From: Oliverpabstia intestinalis
GTDB lineage: Bacteria > Bacillota > Clostridia > Lachnospirales > Lachnospiraceae
Assembly (NCBI RefSeq): GCF_009696065.1
Contig: NZ_VUMS01000010.1
Coordinates: 54,860-118,859 of the forward strand
Reading direction: 5' to 3'
Length of the DNA stretch: 64,000 nucleotides
The position numbers and the translations under genes are program-made. Below the pieces are notes generated by a model. The model was not told the DNA's origin, ran no database searches, and saw only the letters and a list, made by a program, of their open reading frames with translations. Below, piece by piece: positions 34,436 to 44,665 of the stretch (position 1 is the first letter of the stretch; every line of letters starts with the position of its first letter).

Positions 34436-34627
34436 GTCCGGATTTTCGGACATGTTCCTATTTAAATATGTAACTGTTTATATGACAGTTTTCATATCTG
34501 ACAGGATGTAGGATTCGTAGAAAGTAATCCCTTTGTGGCATTCCATCTGTTGTCTTTCCATGAATAACGGAATGCACGCAGACACCTATGTAACTGTTGA
34601 AACTCAGGAACGGTTACTCATATACAT
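34436..34627 (+). other. Hairpin-rich 5' leader of the dehydratase-activator gene
   Basis: Predicted transcribed leader. Visible stems in order: GTCCG-GATTTT-CGGAC, AACTGT-N7-ACAGTT, GGATT-N10-AATCC, GCATTCC-N24-GGAATGC and GTAACTGTT-N10-AACGGTTAC (a 28-base relative of the dispersed palindromic module). It does not match a riboswitch I recognise. Confidence 0.45.
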
Positions 34628-34776
34628 GTAACTGTTCAGTACCTTCACAGTTACGAGCCAAAATGCATTTAAACGATAAAAACACCTTCGGTGATGGCAT
34701 TTTGGCTTGTATGTCTCGGGATTTTGACATATTCATGTCAAAACACCTCGCGGGACAGTGGCTACTGAATAGTTAC
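34628..34776 (+). repeat. Composite multi-hairpin dispersed repeat (149 bp), reference copy
   Basis: The cleanest copy. Order of pairing blocks: 27-bp end hairpin GTAACTGTT-N9-CACAGTTAC; AGCCAAAATGC/GCATTTTGGCT enclosing CACC-TTC-GGTG; TGTCTCG/CGGGACA enclosing TTTTGACAT-ATT-CATGTCAAAA; closing arm CTACTGAATAGTTAC, which can pair with the left end. It ends 15 bases before the AAGGAGG ribosome site of the downstream gene, so in this one case it lies in a sense 5' leader. Confidence 0.9.
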
Positions 34777-34796
34777 ATATACATACAGAAAAGGAG

Positions 34797-37700
34797 GTGG
34801 CAGTTATTACTGCTACAACAAACAACACACCAAATTATACCCTGGGAATCGATATCGGTTCCACAACGGTTAAAATTGCCATTCTGGATGAGTCTCATCA
34901 GATTCTGTTTGCTGACTATGAACGGCATTTTGCCAATATTCAGGAAACTCTGGCTTCCCTTCTGTCAAAAGCCATTGATAAACTGGGAGAGATGACCGTA
35001 CATCCGGTTATCACCGGTTCCGGCGGACTGGCTCTTGCCAATCATCTGGAAGTTCCTTTTGTACAGGAAGTAATTGCAGTTTCTTCCTCGTTGCAGGAAC
35101 TTGCCCCAAAAACAGATGTAGCCATCGAGCTTGGCGGCGAGGACGCCAAAATCATTTACTTTGAGGGCGGCAACATCGAACAGCGCATGAACGGTATCTG
35201 TGCCGGTGGTACAGGATCCTTCATCGACCAGATGGCTTCCCTGTTACAGACCGATGCTACCGGACTGAACGAATATGCAAAAAACTATCAGGCTCTATAT
35301 CCGATCGCAGCCCGCTGCGGCGTATTTGCAAAATCGGACATCCAGCCGCTGATCAACGACGGTGCTACCAAAGAAGACCTGTCTGCTTCTATTTTCCAGG
35401 CAGTTGTCAACCAGACCATCAGTGGACTGGCCTGCGGAAAACCGATCCGCGGTCATATCGCATTTCTTGGCGGTCCGCTGCATTTCCTGTCCGAATTAAA
35501 ACAGGCCTTTATCCGTACTCTGAAACTTGATGAAGAGCATACCATCGTTCCGGAAAATTCTCATCTGTTTGCAGCAATCGGTTCCGCACTGAATGCCAAA
35601 GAAGAGGTTTCCGTATCTCTGTCTGCTCTGAAAGAACGGATGGCACAGTCTATCAAACTGGATTTTGAAGTTGCACGTATGGAACCGCTGTTCGCTTCCC
35701 AGGAAGACTATGATGCGTTTAACGAACGCCAGAGTCAGTACAACGTAGCCACCGGTGATCTGGCTTCCTATGAAGGCAACTGTTTCCTTGGTATCGATGC
35801 AGGATCCACCACAACAAAAGCCGCTCTGGTCGGTGAAGATGGTTCCCTGCTGTATTCGTTCTATGACAACAACAACGGGAATCCACTGGCAACCACCATC
35901 CGTGCCGTCCAGGAAATCTATTCCCAGATGCCGGACACTGCCCGGATCGCCTACTCCTGCTCCACCGGTTACGGTGAAGCACTGATCAAAGCTGCTCTGA
36001 TGCTTGATGAGGGCGAGGTTGAAACTGTATCTCACTATTATGCGGCCGCTTTCTTTGATCCAAAGGTCGACTGTATCCTCGATATCGGCGGTCAGGATAT
36101 GAAATGTATCAAGATCAAGAATCACACCGTAGACAGCGTACAGTTAAATGAAGCCTGTTCCTCCGGATGCGGTTCCTTCATCGAGACCTTTGCAAAATCC
36201 CTGAACTACAGTGTACAGGATTTTGCAAAAGCAGCTTTATTCGCAGAGAATCCGATCGACCTCGGTACCAGATGTACCGTATTCATGAACTCCAAAGTAA
36301 AACAGGCTCAGAAAGAAGGTGCTTCCGTTGCAGATATCTCCGCCGGTCTCGCTTACTCTGTTATCAAGAATGCGTTATATAAAGTAATCAAAGTTTCTGA
36401 TGCTTCTGAGCTTGGTAAAAATATTGTCGTACAGGGTGGTACATTCTATAACGATGCGGTACTGCGAAGCTTTGAAAAAATCGCCAACTGTGAAGCGATC
36501 CGCCCGGACATTGCAGGTATCATGGGTGCTTTCGGTGCCGCTCTGATCGCAAGAGAACGGTTCGAAGATGGCAAAGATACAACCATGCTCTCCATCGACA
36601 AAATCAATGATCTGAAATACACCACCAGCATGGCAAACTGTAAGGGATGTACCAACAGCTGCCGTCTGACTATCAACCGTTTCTCCGGTGGTCGTCAGTA
36701 TATCAGCGGTAACCGCTGTGAGCGTGGTATCGGAAAACAGAAAAATAAAGAAAATATCCCGAACCTGTTTGATTATAAATACAAAAAAATCTTCGGTTAC
36801 ACACCGCTTGATGCCGATCAGGCTGTCCGCGGTAAAGTAGGTATCCCGAGAGTCCTGAATATGTTTGAGAACTATCCGTTCTGGTTCACCTTCTTTACAA
36901 AGCTGAAATATCAGGTGGTACTCTCTCCTACTTCCAACCGTAAGATCTACGAACTTGGTATCGAATCCATCCCAAGTGAATCTGAATGTTATCCGGCAAA
37001 GCTGGCACACGGTCACGTGACCTGGCTGCTTCGTCAGGGTGTGAAGTTTATCTTCTATCCATGTATTCCATATGAACGTACCGAGTTCCCGGAAGCAATT
37101 AACCATTACAACTGCCCGATTGTAACCTCTTATGCAGAAAACATCAAAAATAATGTAGATGAATTAAATGATCCATCCATCACCTTCCGCAACCCGTTCC
37201 TGGCTCTGACGAATGAAGAGACAGCCACAAAGCGTCTGGTGGAGGAATTCTCCGATCTTCCGAAAGAAGAAGTTCTGGAAGCGGCACATGCTGCGTGGGC
37301 AGAACTGGAACATATGAGAAACGATATCCGCAGAAAGGGAGAAGAAACCCTTCGCTATATGGAAGAAACCGGAAGACGCGGCATCGTTCTGGCAGGTCGT
37401 CCGTACCACATTGATCCGGAGATCCATCATGGTATCCCGGATATGATTAATTCCTACGGAATCGCCGTACTGACCGAAGACTCTGTGTCTCATCTGGCAC
37501 CACTGGAGCGTCCGCTTCGTGTCAATGACCAGTGGATGTATCATACCCGATTATATGCTGCTGCAAACTTTGTCAAAGAACGTGACGATCTGGATCTGAT
37601 CCAGTTAAACTCCTTCGGCTGTGGTCTGGATGCCGTAACCACCGACGAGGTACAGGAAATTCTCTCCAACAGCGGAAAAATCTATACCTGCCTGAAGATT

Positions 37701-39050
37701 GATGAAGTAAACAACTTAGGTGCTGCCAGAATCCGTGTCCGCTCTCTGTTGGCTGCCATTCGAACCAGACAGAAACAGCAAAAGAAACGGGAGATTCAGC
37801 CTTCTTCTATCAAGCGGGTACCATTTACCGAAGAGATGCGAAAAGACTACACTATCCTCTGCCCACAGATGTCTCCGATGCATTTTAATATTCTGGAGGC
37901 AGGTTTCAATGCCAGCGGCTATCATCTGGAAGTCCTTCCGAATGATAACAAAGAGGCCGTCGATGTAGGACTGAAATATGTAAATAACGATGCCTGCTAC
38001 CCGTCCCTGATGGTTGTCGGACAGATCATGCAGGCACTGTTATCCGGCAAATACGACCTGCACAAAGTAGCGATCATCATGTCACAGACCGGTGGTGGAT
38101 GCCGTGCTTCGAACTATATCGGATTCATCCGCCGTGCATTGAATAAAGCGGATATGGGACATATCCCGGTAATCTCCATCAACCTGAGCGGTCTGGAGAG
38201 CAACCCCGGCTTCAAGATTACTCCCGGCCTGGCACGCAGACTGGCTTACGGATGTATCTTCGGTGATATCCTGATGAAATGTGTATACCGCATGCGTCCT
38301 TATGAAATCAAAAAAGGATCCACCGACCGCTTACATAGAAAATGGGAAAAAATCTGTATCGATTTTGTATCCGGCAAACATCTCAGCCATACCCGGTTCA
38401 AACAGATCTGCCGTACGATCATCCACGATTTTGACCGTCTGCCGATCGATGAGAACTTAAAGAAACCGAAAGTCGGTATCGTAGGTGAGATCCTGGTAAA
38501 ATTCCTTCCTGCTGCCAACAATCATCTGGCTGAGCTTCTGGAACAGGAAGGTGCCGAAGCTGTCGTTCCGGATCTGGCTGACTTCATGTGCTACTGCTTC
38601 TACAACCAGAACTTCAAGCATGAGAAACTGGGCTTTAAGAAGACTTCAGCTATCACCGGAAATGCCGGTATCGCCGCTATCAACTGGCTGCGCAGTGCTG
38701 CTACCGAAGAGTTCAAGAAGAGCCGTCACTTTGATCCGCCGGCAAATATCTCGGATCTCGCCCGCATGGCTTCACCGATCGTATCCATGGGTAACCAGAC
38801 CGGTGAAGGATGGTTTCTGACCGGTGAGATGATGGAACTGATCCACGGTGGTACACAGAATATTGTGTGTACGCAGCCATTCGGATGCCTGCCGAACCAC
38901 ATCGTTGGCAAGGGTGTTATCAAAGCGATCCGCAGAAGCCATCCGGAGGCAAATATCGTAGCCATCGACTATGATCCGGGCGCTTCTGAAGTAAACCAGC
39001 TGAACCGTATCAAACTGATGCTGTCTACGGCTGTAAAGAATATGAAGTAA
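34797..39050 (+). CDS. Large 2-hydroxyacyl-CoA dehydratase activase/dehydratase fusion (BcrAD/BadFG plus HgdB-like)
   Basis: About 1,417 residues. Two ASKHA ATPase (BcrAD_BadFG) domains are in tandem: residues 14-275 ([30 protein letters not shown]) and about 330-585 ([30 protein letters not shown]); the Cys in each may hold a bridging [4Fe-4S] cluster. Then comes a Cys-rich [10 protein letters not shown], a DUF2229-like region, and a C-terminal part related to dehydratase subunits. Such proteins are widespread in anaerobes; related activators inject an electron to drive radical dehydration of 2-hydroxyacyl-CoA. The substrate is unknown. Start is unusual: the only GTG in range (34797) overlaps the AAGGAGG site; ATT at 34806 has ideal spacing. 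No ATG lies before the first domain. Confidence 0.88.
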   Translation: MAVITATTNNTPNYTLGIDIGSTTVKIAILDESHQILFADYERHFANIQETLASLLSKAIDKLGEMTVHPVITGSGGLALANHLEVPFVQEVIAVSSSLQELAPKTDVAIELGGEDAKIIYFEGGNIEQRMNGICAGGTGSFIDQMASLLQTDATGLNEYAKNYQALYPIAARCGVFAKSDIQPLINDGATKEDLSASIFQAVVNQTISGLACGKPIRGHIAFLGGPLHFLSELKQAFIRTLKLDEEHTIVPENSHLFAAIGSALNAKEEVSVSLSALKERMAQSIKLDFEVARMEPLFASQEDYDAFNERQSQYNVATGDLASYEGNCFLGIDAGSTTTKAALVGEDGSLLYSFYDNNNGNPLATTIRAVQEIYSQMPDTARIAYSCSTGYGEALIKAALMLDEGEVETVSHYYAAAFFDPKVDCILDIGGQDMKCIKIKNHTVDSVQLNEACSSGCGSFIETFAKSLNYSVQDFAKAALFAENPIDLGTRCTVFMNSKVKQAQKEGASVADISAGLAYSVIKNALYKVIKVSDASELGKNIVVQGGTFYNDAVLRSFEKIANCEAIRPDIAGIMGAFGAALIARERFEDGKDTTMLSIDKINDLKYTTSMANCKGCTNSCRLTINRFSGGRQYISGNRCERGIGKQKNKENIPNLFDYKYKKIFGYTPLDADQAVRGKVGIPRVLNMFENYPFWFTFFTKLKYQVVLSPTSNRKIYELGIESIPSESECYPAKLAHGHVTWLLRQGVKFIFYPCIPYERTEFPEAINHYNCPIVTSYAENIKNNVDELNDPSITFRNPFLALTNEETATKRLVEEFSDLPKEEVLEAAHAAWAELEHMRNDIRRKGEETLRYMEETGRRGIVLAGRPYHIDPEIHHGIPDMINSYGIAVLTEDSVSHLAPLERPLRVNDQWMYHTRLYAAANFVKERDDLDLIQLNSFGCGLDAVTTDEVQEILSNSGKIYTCLKIDEVNNLGAARIRVRSLLAAIRTRQKQQKKREIQPSSIKRVPFTEEMRKDYTILCPQMSPMHFNILEAGFNASGYHLEVLPNDNKEAVDVGLKYVNNDACYPSLMVVGQIMQALLSGKYDLHKVAIIMSQTGGGCRASNYIGFIRRALNKADMGHIPVISINLSGLESNPGFKITPGLARRLAYGCIFGDILMKCVYRMRPYEIKKGSTDRLHRKWEKICIDFVSGKHLSHTRFKQICRTIIHDFDRLPIDENLKKPKVGIVGEILVKFLPAANNHLAELLEQEGAEAVVPDLADFMCYCFYNQNFKHEKLGFKKTSAITGNAGIAAINWLRSAATEEFKKSRHFDPPANISDLARMASPIVSMGNQTGEGWFLTGEMMELIHGGTQNIVCTQPFGCLPNHIVGKGVIKAIRRSHPEANIVAIDYDPGASEVNQLNRIKLMLSTAVKNMK

Positions 39051-39062
39051 AAGCAGAACAAT

Positions 39063-39099
39063 GGATCTGCGAAAATCATTACACTACAGATCTTTTTTG
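39063..39099 (+). terminator. Terminator of the dehydratase-activator gene
   Basis: GATCTG pairs with CAGATC over an 18-base loop, followed by T6. Confidence 0.7.
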
Positions 39100-39103
39100 C
39101 AAT

Positions 39104-39148
39104 AAAAATGGCTGAGGATTCGTCATAGAACGTTTCCTCAGCCATTTT
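39104..39148 (-). terminator. Bidirectional terminator between dehydratase-activator and thioesterase genes
   Basis: Perfect 14-pair stem AAAATGGCTGAGGA / TCCTCAGCCATTTT with A- and T-tracts on both sides; it ends the convergent thioesterase transcript and backs up the plus-strand one. Confidence 0.85.
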
Positions 39149-39158
39149 CATTTTCTTT

Positions 39159-39644
39159 TTAAAATCCTTCTTTTCTCCGCTGTTTTCTTAACCTATATCG
39201 TTTTTCTCCGCCTTCCCATTCTGCCCTGTCATTTTCCGACTCGACGATCAGTCCCGGGACCGGAATCGGGTGATGGTGTTCATCAACGGCTACCATTACC
39301 ACATATGCACGGTTGATCACCTTCCGGATACCGTGACGACTTTCTACATATGTGTCCACACGTACTTCCATCGAAGTTCTTCCCACATACGTAATCTTTC
39401 CCCGAAGAACTACTACATCATTTACAGTAGCTCCCTCTTTGAAATTCAGGTTATCGATCGCCGCTGTCGTGATGTCCGCCTCGCAGTGACGCATCGCCAC
39501 GATACTGGCAATTTCATCAATCCAGCCCATCAGCTGTCCTCCGAACAGATTTCCATAACAGTTCAGATAATTGGGGCGCATCAGATACGTCTGTTCCGTC
39601 TGAGAATCCACTACCCTTTTACATGGTCTCTGTGTTTCTTCCAT
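39159..39644 (-). CDS. Hot-dog fold acyl-CoA thioesterase (YciA-like)
   Basis: 161 residues from the Met at 39644; AAAGGAT lies six bases upstream, which a start ten codons earlier lacks. Family motifs: MRPNYLNCYGNLFGGQLMGWIDE near residue 22 (written in parts: NYLNCYGNLFGG, then QLMGWIDEIA), with the catalytic Asp/Glu region, and the substrate strand VVLRGKITYVGRTSMEVRV. Enzymes of this class cleave acyl-CoA to free acid and CoA. It is a single gene with its own terminator. The C-terminus is strongly basic. Confidence 0.87.
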   Translation of the reverse strand: MEETQRPCKRVVDSQTEQTYLMRPNYLNCYGNLFGGQLMGWIDEIASIVAMRHCEADITTAAIDNLNFKEGATVNDVVVLRGKITYVGRTSMEVRVDTYVESRHGIRKVINRAYVVMVAVDEHHHPIPVPGLIVESENDRAEWEGGEKRYRLRKQRRKEGF

Positions 39645-39706
39645 TGTAATATCCTTCTTTCTTCCATTACACAAATCATTGCTGTTCTATTCTTCATTAA
39701 TTGCAG

Positions 39707-39848
39707 GTAACTATTCAGTACCTTCACAGTTACGAGCAAAAACGCATTTAAAATCACCTTCGGTGATGGCATTTTTGCTTGTATGTCTCGGGATTTTGGC
39801 ATAAATATGCCAAAACACCTCACGGGATAATGGCTGCTGAATAGTTAC
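39707..39848 (+). repeat. Composite multi-hairpin dispersed repeat (142 bp)
   Basis: Left end GTAACTATTCAGTAC, a perfect 14-base inverted match to its own right end TGCTGAATAGTTAC apart from one base. The central hairpin is TTTTGGCAT-AAA-TATGCCAAAA, another compensated variant of the TTTTGACAT form. Lies between the flippase terminator and the thioesterase gene. Confidence 0.9.
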
Positions 39849-39881
39849 AATTGCAGCTTCATTATCTGTATAGAAAACAAA

Positions 39882-39914
39882 GCAAAGCTGGCGTTCTGTA
39901 CAGAATCTACCAGC
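39882..39914 (-). terminator. Terminator of the flippase gene
   Basis: GCTGG pairs with CCAGC; within the loop TTCTGTACAGAA is itself palindromic. TTTGCTTTGTTTTC follows on the minus strand. Confidence 0.6.
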
Positions 39915-39956
39915 CATACTCAAATTACTTTATTTCAGGAAATCCCATTCCTGTCT

Positions 39957-41582
39957 TTATCGGAATACTTTCAGGATCCGTAGCACTTTCACCACATAAT
40001 TTCCCATCGGGAACCGCCGCATCTGTTCCACCGTTGTTTTCGTAACGATCACATACAAAATCAGATATACCAGTGCTGCCAGAATTACAGAAACACCCAG
40101 ACACACGATACGGATCGGCACCAGAAGATGTAGTCCGTAATATACGATCCATGCCACAACACCCATACCTGCTGCCGCTGCCAGTGGTTTTCCGTAACCG
40201 TTGACAAAATCGTTCTTGTGACCCAGATATTTTTTCAGGGACATGGCATTTAATACACACATGGCGACTGCAAATACCAGACTGGCGATCAATACAGAGA
40301 ACACGCCCATCTGTGGAGCTGCAAAAGAACATACCGCCACAGTGATCACATTCAGCACCAGAGAAATCGCAGAGTTTCGAAGCGGAATTCTCGCTTTACC
40401 GATTGCCTGCAACACTCCGTTCGTAATCGTAGACAGTGCGGAGAAAATAACCGTTATGGAACCTGCTAAAAGCAGCTGTCCCGACAGTGTTCCACTGGAT
40501 GGAAACAGCACTTTTGTGATTTGAAACGCCAGCACAGCCAAACCAACTGCTGCCGGGATACACAAAAACATCGTCAGCTGGATTCCCTCGTTGATCTTTT
40601 CATTTGCCTCTTTATACTCATTTTTGATAAATCTCGTTGCAATCTCCGGCATCATCGCAGAGGAAGTGGCACTTGAAAGTGCCAGCGGAATATTGATCAG
40701 CGTAATGTAGTAATTACTGTATTCTCCCCACTGACCACTGACTACTTTTGCAGCGATGCCTTTCATATTCAGGATATCCGAGAAAATCTTGGAATCCAGG
40801 TAACTGCTGGCATTGTATACAAAAGTATTGAAAATAATCGGCGTTACCATCAGGAAAATGATCTTCATAACGCCCACCATGGACTCTTCCTGTGTATGTT
40901 TATCTCTGGCTATCTTTTTATGGATTGATTTCCGGTTTGCCGCATAGACAATCAACATAAATGCCAGACCGGTCAGCACACCGGCTCCGGTACCCATCGC
41001 ACCACCGGCTGCACCATAAATCGCATGCGTCTCCTCGTCCACTGCAAACTTCTTGATCAACAGCCATGCCGCCAGAATACTGACGATCGCATTGGCGATC
41101 TGCTCCAGAATCTGAGAGATCGAGGTTGGCATCATCGTGCTGTGCGCCTGAAAATATCCACGCATAACGCCAAGAATTGCTGAAAAGAAAATTGTCGGCG
41201 CCAGCATCCGCAAAGCCAGAAGTGCCTGCTGCTGATTGACCGGAAGCAGATAATTACCAAAGAAAAAGGCAACCAGAGCTGCCACTCCACCCACGATCAT
41301 TGCATATAATAACGCCCCATGAAAGACTTTCTGGGCATTTCGATATTGTTTCAGTGCCAGACGTTCCGATACGACCTTCGATACTGCCATCGGAATACTG
41401 TAGGCAGAAATCAGAAGCAAAATAACATACACGTTATTCGCATATCCATAATATCCAAGTCCTACCGTTCCCAGCACAACCCCCAGAGGGCTTCGATACA
41501 AAAGACCGATCACCCTGGAGATCAAAGTCGCCATCATCAGAAATGAGGCGTTTTTCACTAATCCATTTTTCTCACTCATCAT
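39957..41582 (-). CDS. MOP-superfamily flippase (SpoVB/MurJ-like polysaccharide transporter)
   Basis: 541 residues with about 14 predicted membrane helices, typical of the multidrug/oligosaccharidyl-lipid/polysaccharide exporters. Clues: NASFLMMATLISRVIGLLYRS at the start, SAYSIPMAVSKVVSERLA near 60, and SRVIGLLYR/GVMRGYFQAHSTMMPTSISQ near 140, which match SpoVB and the clostridial MurJ group. It probably flips a lipid-linked wall precursor across the membrane; a cortex-specific role like SpoVB or a general lipid II role cannot be separated. Single gene with its own terminator. Confidence 0.9.
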   Translation of the reverse strand: MMSEKNGLVKNASFLMMATLISRVIGLLYRSPLGVVLGTVGLGYYGYANNVYVILLLISAYSIPMAVSKVVSERLALKQYRNAQKVFHGALLYAMIVGGVAALVAFFFGNYLLPVNQQQALLALRMLAPTIFFSAILGVMRGYFQAHSTMMPTSISQILEQIANAIVSILAAWLLIKKFAVDEETHAIYGAAGGAMGTGAGVLTGLAFMLIVYAANRKSIHKKIARDKHTQEESMVGVMKIIFLMVTPIIFNTFVYNASSYLDSKIFSDILNMKGIAAKVVSGQWGEYSNYYITLINIPLALSSATSSAMMPEIATRFIKNEYKEANEKINEGIQLTMFLCIPAAVGLAVLAFQITKVLFPSSGTLSGQLLLAGSITVIFSALSTITNGVLQAIGKARIPLRNSAISLVLNVITVAVCSFAAPQMGVFSVLIASLVFAVAMCVLNAMSLKKYLGHKNDFVNGYGKPLAAAAGMGVVAWIVYYGLHLLVPIRIVCLGVSVILAALVYLILYVIVTKTTVEQMRRFPMGNYVVKVLRILKVFR

Positions 41583-41667
41583 TTACTCCTGCTTTATCTC
41601 TTTTTCGGTTTTTCCGGCTTTCATGGAAAAATCCCGGCAAATACCTGATCTGTCTTCTATAGCCGGA

Positions 41668-42342
41668 CTACCTATTCTCGATCTGCCAGTCAATCGGCTC
41701 CAGACCATGTGCTGTCAGATAAGCATTTGTCTTACTGAACGGCTTACTTCCAAAAAATCCCCGGTAAGCGGATAGCGGACTGGGATGAGGAGCCTCCAGA
41801 ATCAGATGTTTGTCCGGGTCAAGCATGGATTTTTTACTCTGAGCCGGTTTGCCCCAGAGGATAAAAACCATCGGGCGATCCTGCGCCGCCAACACCCGAA
41901 TTGCCGCATCGGTAAATTCTTCCCAGCCGATCCCCCGATGGGAATTTGCCTGATGAGCACGTACGGTCAGAACTGTGTTTAACATCAGAACACCCTGTCT
42001 TGCCCATTTTTCCAGATATCCGTTGTTTGGGATATAACATCCCAGATCATCTTCCAGTTCTTTGTAGATATTCACCAGTGAAGGCGGAATCTCCACATCC
42101 GGTTTTACCGAAAAACAAAGCCCGTGCGCCTGTCCGTCTCCGTGGTACGGATCCTGTCCGAGAATCACTACTTTCACCTGATCCAGCGGTGTAAAATGAA
42201 ACGCATTAAAAATATCATCTCCCGCCGGAAAAATCTGATGGGTTGCATATTCTTTTCCCACAGTTTCAAATAGTTTTTTATAATAGGGTTTGTGAAATTC
42301 ACCTTCCAGGGCTTTTGCCCATGCTCCTGAAATCGGAGGCAT
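41668..42342 (-). CDS. ung: Uracil-DNA glycosylase
   Basis: 224 residues, full length for family 1. Motifs: VVILGQDPYHGDGQAHGLCFS (read as GQDPYHG, catalytic Asp near residue 64, then AHGL), LLLNTVLTVR-type LMLNTVLTVRAHQANSH near 118, FILWGKPAQ near 157, and HPSPLSAYRGFFG (catalytic His, DNA-intercalating Leu-type loop) near 187. It removes uracil from DNA after cytosine deamination or dUMP misinsertion. Single gene; the ATG is preceded by GAGGAGG. Confidence 0.97.
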   Translation of the reverse strand: MPPISGAWAKALEGEFHKPYYKKLFETVGKEYATHQIFPAGDDIFNAFHFTPLDQVKVVILGQDPYHGDGQAHGLCFSVKPDVEIPPSLVNIYKELEDDLGCYIPNNGYLEKWARQGVLMLNTVLTVRAHQANSHRGIGWEEFTDAAIRVLAAQDRPMVFILWGKPAQSKKSMLDPDKHLILEAPHPSPLSAYRGFFGSKPFSKTNAYLTAHGLEPIDWQIENR

Positions 42343-42425
42343 GCGCCCTCCTCCTCTCCTGTGTGTGTAATGGCAATCTTCCTGTATCCGGATTTTACCG
42401 GATTTCCACGCACACTTGTATTTTC

Positions 42426-42452
42426 GTAGCTGTGAAGATACTGAACAGTTAC
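42426..42452 (-). repeat. Solo 27-bp palindromic module, reverse orientation
   Basis: Read on the minus strand it is GTAACTGTTCAGTAT..TTCACAGCTAC, differing from the repeat's left hairpin at only two of 27 positions. Nothing else of the repeat is present. It lies between hisF and ung. Confidence 0.8.
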
Positions 42453-42477
42453 GTATTTTTTTATATTTCCGATATCT

Positions 42478-43239
42478 TTACAGACGAACCGGAAGTCCTC
42501 TGTCCCGAAGATATTCCTTTACTTCCCGGATCTCCAGTTCTTTGTAATGGAACAGAGACGCTGCCAGTGCAGCATCTGCACCGCCCTCTGTCAATGCGTC
42601 ATAAAAGTGCTCCAGCGAGCCCGCACCACCGGAAGCAATAACCGGAATGGATACTGCATCTGCGATCGCACGGGTCAGTTTCAGATCGTATCCTGCTTTT
42701 GTGCCATCTCCGTCCATACTGGTGAGAAGAATCTCTCCTGCTCCCAGGGCTTCTGCTTTTTTTGCCCATTCCACAGCATCCAGACCCACATCGATCCGAC
42801 CACCGTTTTTATAGACATTCCATCCTGAGCCGTCTGCCCGCTGCTTTGCATCAATAGCAACTACTACGCACTGATTTCCGAACTTTAAGGCTGCTTCATG
42901 AATCAGTTCCGGGCGGTTTATCGCAGAAGAATTGATGGAAATCTTGTCTGCTCCTTCCCGCAAAAGCAACCGAAAATCATCCACCGTGCGGATACCGCCT
43001 CCTACGGTAAAAGGAATAAATACGTTAGCCGCGACTTTCCGCACCATATCTACCACTGTATTACGATGATCCGAAGATGCTGTGATATCCAGAAAAACAA
43101 CTTCATCTGCACCGGCCTCGTCGTACGCTTTCGCTACTGCCACCGGATCACCTGCATCCTGAAGATTGACAAAGTTCACGCCCTTTACTACTCTTCCATT
43201 ATTTACATCCAGACATGGAATAATTCTTTTTGTCAGCAT
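42478..43239 (-). CDS. hisF: Imidazole glycerol phosphate synthase, cyclase subunit HisF
   Basis: 253 residues from the Met at 43239; AAGGAGG lies eight bases upstream. A (beta/alpha)8 barrel with the catalytic Asp in [17 protein letters not shown] at residue 7, phosphate-binding [10 protein letters not shown] near 81, the second catalytic Asp in VVAIDAKQ near 126, and [11 protein letters not shown] near 222. With HisH it makes imidazole glycerol phosphate and AICAR. Only one base follows the hisH stop. No other histidine genes are in the window. Confidence 0.96.
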   Translation of the reverse strand: MLTKRIIPCLDVNNGRVVKGVNFVNLQDAGDPVAVAKAYDEAGADEVVFLDITASSDHRNTVVDMVRKVAANVFIPFTVGGGIRTVDDFRLLLREGADKISINSSAINRPELIHEAALKFGNQCVVVAIDAKQRADGSGWNVYKNGGRIDVGLDAVEWAKKAEALGAGEILLTSMDGDGTKAGYDLKLTRAIADAVSIPVIASGGAGSLEHFYDALTEGGADAALAASLFHYKELEIREVKEYLRDRGLPVRL

Positions 43240-43240
43240 C

Positions 43241-43864
43241 TTATCGTCCTCCTTTTCCTTCCAGTTTTGCAAAATTTTTCAAAATCTGCAAGCCCACATG
43301 GGAACTTTTCTCCGGATGGAACTGGCAGGCAAACAGATTGCCGCTTTCCACAGAAGCATGGATATGGGTACCATATTCGGTTGTCGCAGTCACAATTTTT
43401 TCATCCTGTGCTTTCAGATAATAGGAATGTACAAAATACACATATGCATCTTCCGGAACTCCCGCAAACAACCGTCCTTTATTCGGAAATCGGATATTAT
43501 TCCAGCCCATATGAGGGATCTTTAGCCCTTCTGCCGCAGGAATCCGAAGAATCTCTCCCTTTAAGATGCCAAGGCCCTCCACGCCCGGACTCTCCTCACT
43601 TTTTTCAAACAGAAGCTGCAGTCCCAGACAGATTCCCAAAAACGGAGTCTGCTCCTGAACTACCTGGTGAATCACGGGTACCAACCCGAAATGGTGCAGA
43701 TTTTCCATCGCATCTCCAAAACTACCCACACCCGGTAACACCACTTTATCCGCAGCCAGAATCTCTTTCGGATCTCTGGTCACCAGCACATCCTCTCCTA
43801 TCAGCTGCAGAGCTTTTTCCACGCTTTTCATATTTCCCGCATCGTAATCAATCAGTGCTATCAT
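43241..43864 (-). CDS. hisH: Imidazole glycerol phosphate synthase, glutaminase subunit HisH
   Basis: 207 residues from the Met at 43864, with GAGGAG seven bases upstream. Class I glutamine amidotransferase: [18 protein letters not shown] start, nucleophile Cys in [13 protein letters not shown] near residue 81, and the His-Glu pair in [14 protein letters not shown] near 186. It feeds ammonia from glutamine to HisF through the barrel. The hisH-hisF pair is tightly coupled. Confidence 0.96.
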   Translation of the reverse strand: MIALIDYDAGNMKSVEKALQLIGEDVLVTRDPKEILAADKVVLPGVGSFGDAMENLHHFGLVPVIHQVVQEQTPFLGICLGLQLLFEKSEESPGVEGLGILKGEILRIPAAEGLKIPHMGWNNIRFPNKGRLFAGVPEDAYVYFVHSYYLKAQDEKIVTATTEYGTHIHASVESGNLFACQFHPEKSSHVGLQILKNFAKLEGKGGR

Positions 43865-44069
43865 GTCTTCACTCCTCATCTGTTTTTCTGACACTGCCGC
43901 TACTCCATCACAGCTGTGTCTGCGACCTTTTAGATCGATTGTTTTATCAAATCATAACCGTAATAGATACAACTACAAAAACTGACAAAACATTACAGTT
44001 TAGTTTATCATAATTTCAACTCGAATTCCATATCTATTCTGCATAATATACCAGTGCTTTGGATTAAGT

Positions 44070-44096
44070 GTTACTGTTCACTCCGTTCCCGGTAAC
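44070..44096. repeat. Solo 27-bp palindromic module
   Basis: GTTACTGTTCACTCCG..CCCGGTAAC, 27 bases with GTTAC/GTAAC ends, near-identical to 3492-3518. It lies in the spacer between the flavin-type oxidase gene and hisH. Confidence 0.65.
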
Positions 44097-44136
44097 AATG
44101 AATCTTTCTCTGTAACCTGCAATAATTCAATTATTT

Positions 44137-44631
44137 TCAGGAATCCTGCTGCATCGCTGCCGGAAGTTTTCTCTCCTTTGCAGTAAATTCTTTCACATCA
44201 ATACGGATTACATTCACAATTGATACCAGTTTCTCATCAAAGGTAAAGTCCTTTCCCGTCTGCTGTTTCATCAACAGGGACAGTGCTTTTTCCTTTTCTT
44301 CCACATCCGCCACCAGGGTTCCATATCCGCGTCCCATCACGCTCCGGTATGCCATCCCGTACTGGCAGGCTACCTTTCCCTCAAACGGAATCATATCTGT
44401 CTCCAAAGCAAATGAGACTTTTGGATTCTTCTCCAGAACATCAAATTTGTACCCTTTGGTGGCGCCATGGAGATAAAATGTCAGCTTTCCGTCCACATAT
44501 TCATATCCATAATTCATCGGCACCACATAAGGCCATCCCTCATCAGACAAACCCAGATGCAGGATCTTTGTTTCGTTGATGATCTGTAATATATCATTGA
44601 TATCAGTTACTTCTCTTTCCCGTCGTGTCAT
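44137..44631 (-). CDS. Pyridoxamine 5'-phosphate oxidase-like flavin protein (NimA type)
   Basis: 164 residues. The split-barrel FMN-binding fold of the PNPOx-like superfamily is seen in ILHLGLSDEGWPYVVPMNYG near residue 24 and FYLHGATKGYKFDVLEKNP near 54. The nearest known functional group is NimA, which reduces nitroimidazoles, but most clostridial members are uncharacterised; resistance should not be assumed. A CACCG GAGA ribosome site precedes the ATG. The aldo/keto reductase gene lies 34 bases upstream on the same strand, so the two redox genes probably share a transcript. Confidence 0.82.
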   Translation of the reverse strand: MTRREREVTDINDILQIINETKILHLGLSDEGWPYVVPMNYGYEYVDGKLTFYLHGATKGYKFDVLEKNPKVSFALETDMIPFEGKVACQYGMAYRSVMGRGYGTLVADVEEKEKALSLLMKQQTGKDFTFDEKLVSIVNVIRIDVKEFTAKERKLPAAMQQDS

Positions 44632-44665
44632 AATTTTTCTCCTTCACCGTAATCTGATTCTCTCT

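Noticed and set aside
36375..37106. A 243-codon open frame on the minus strand inside the dehydratase-activator gene
   Set aside because: It is fully antisense to a strongly conserved domain; no ribosome site or family match.
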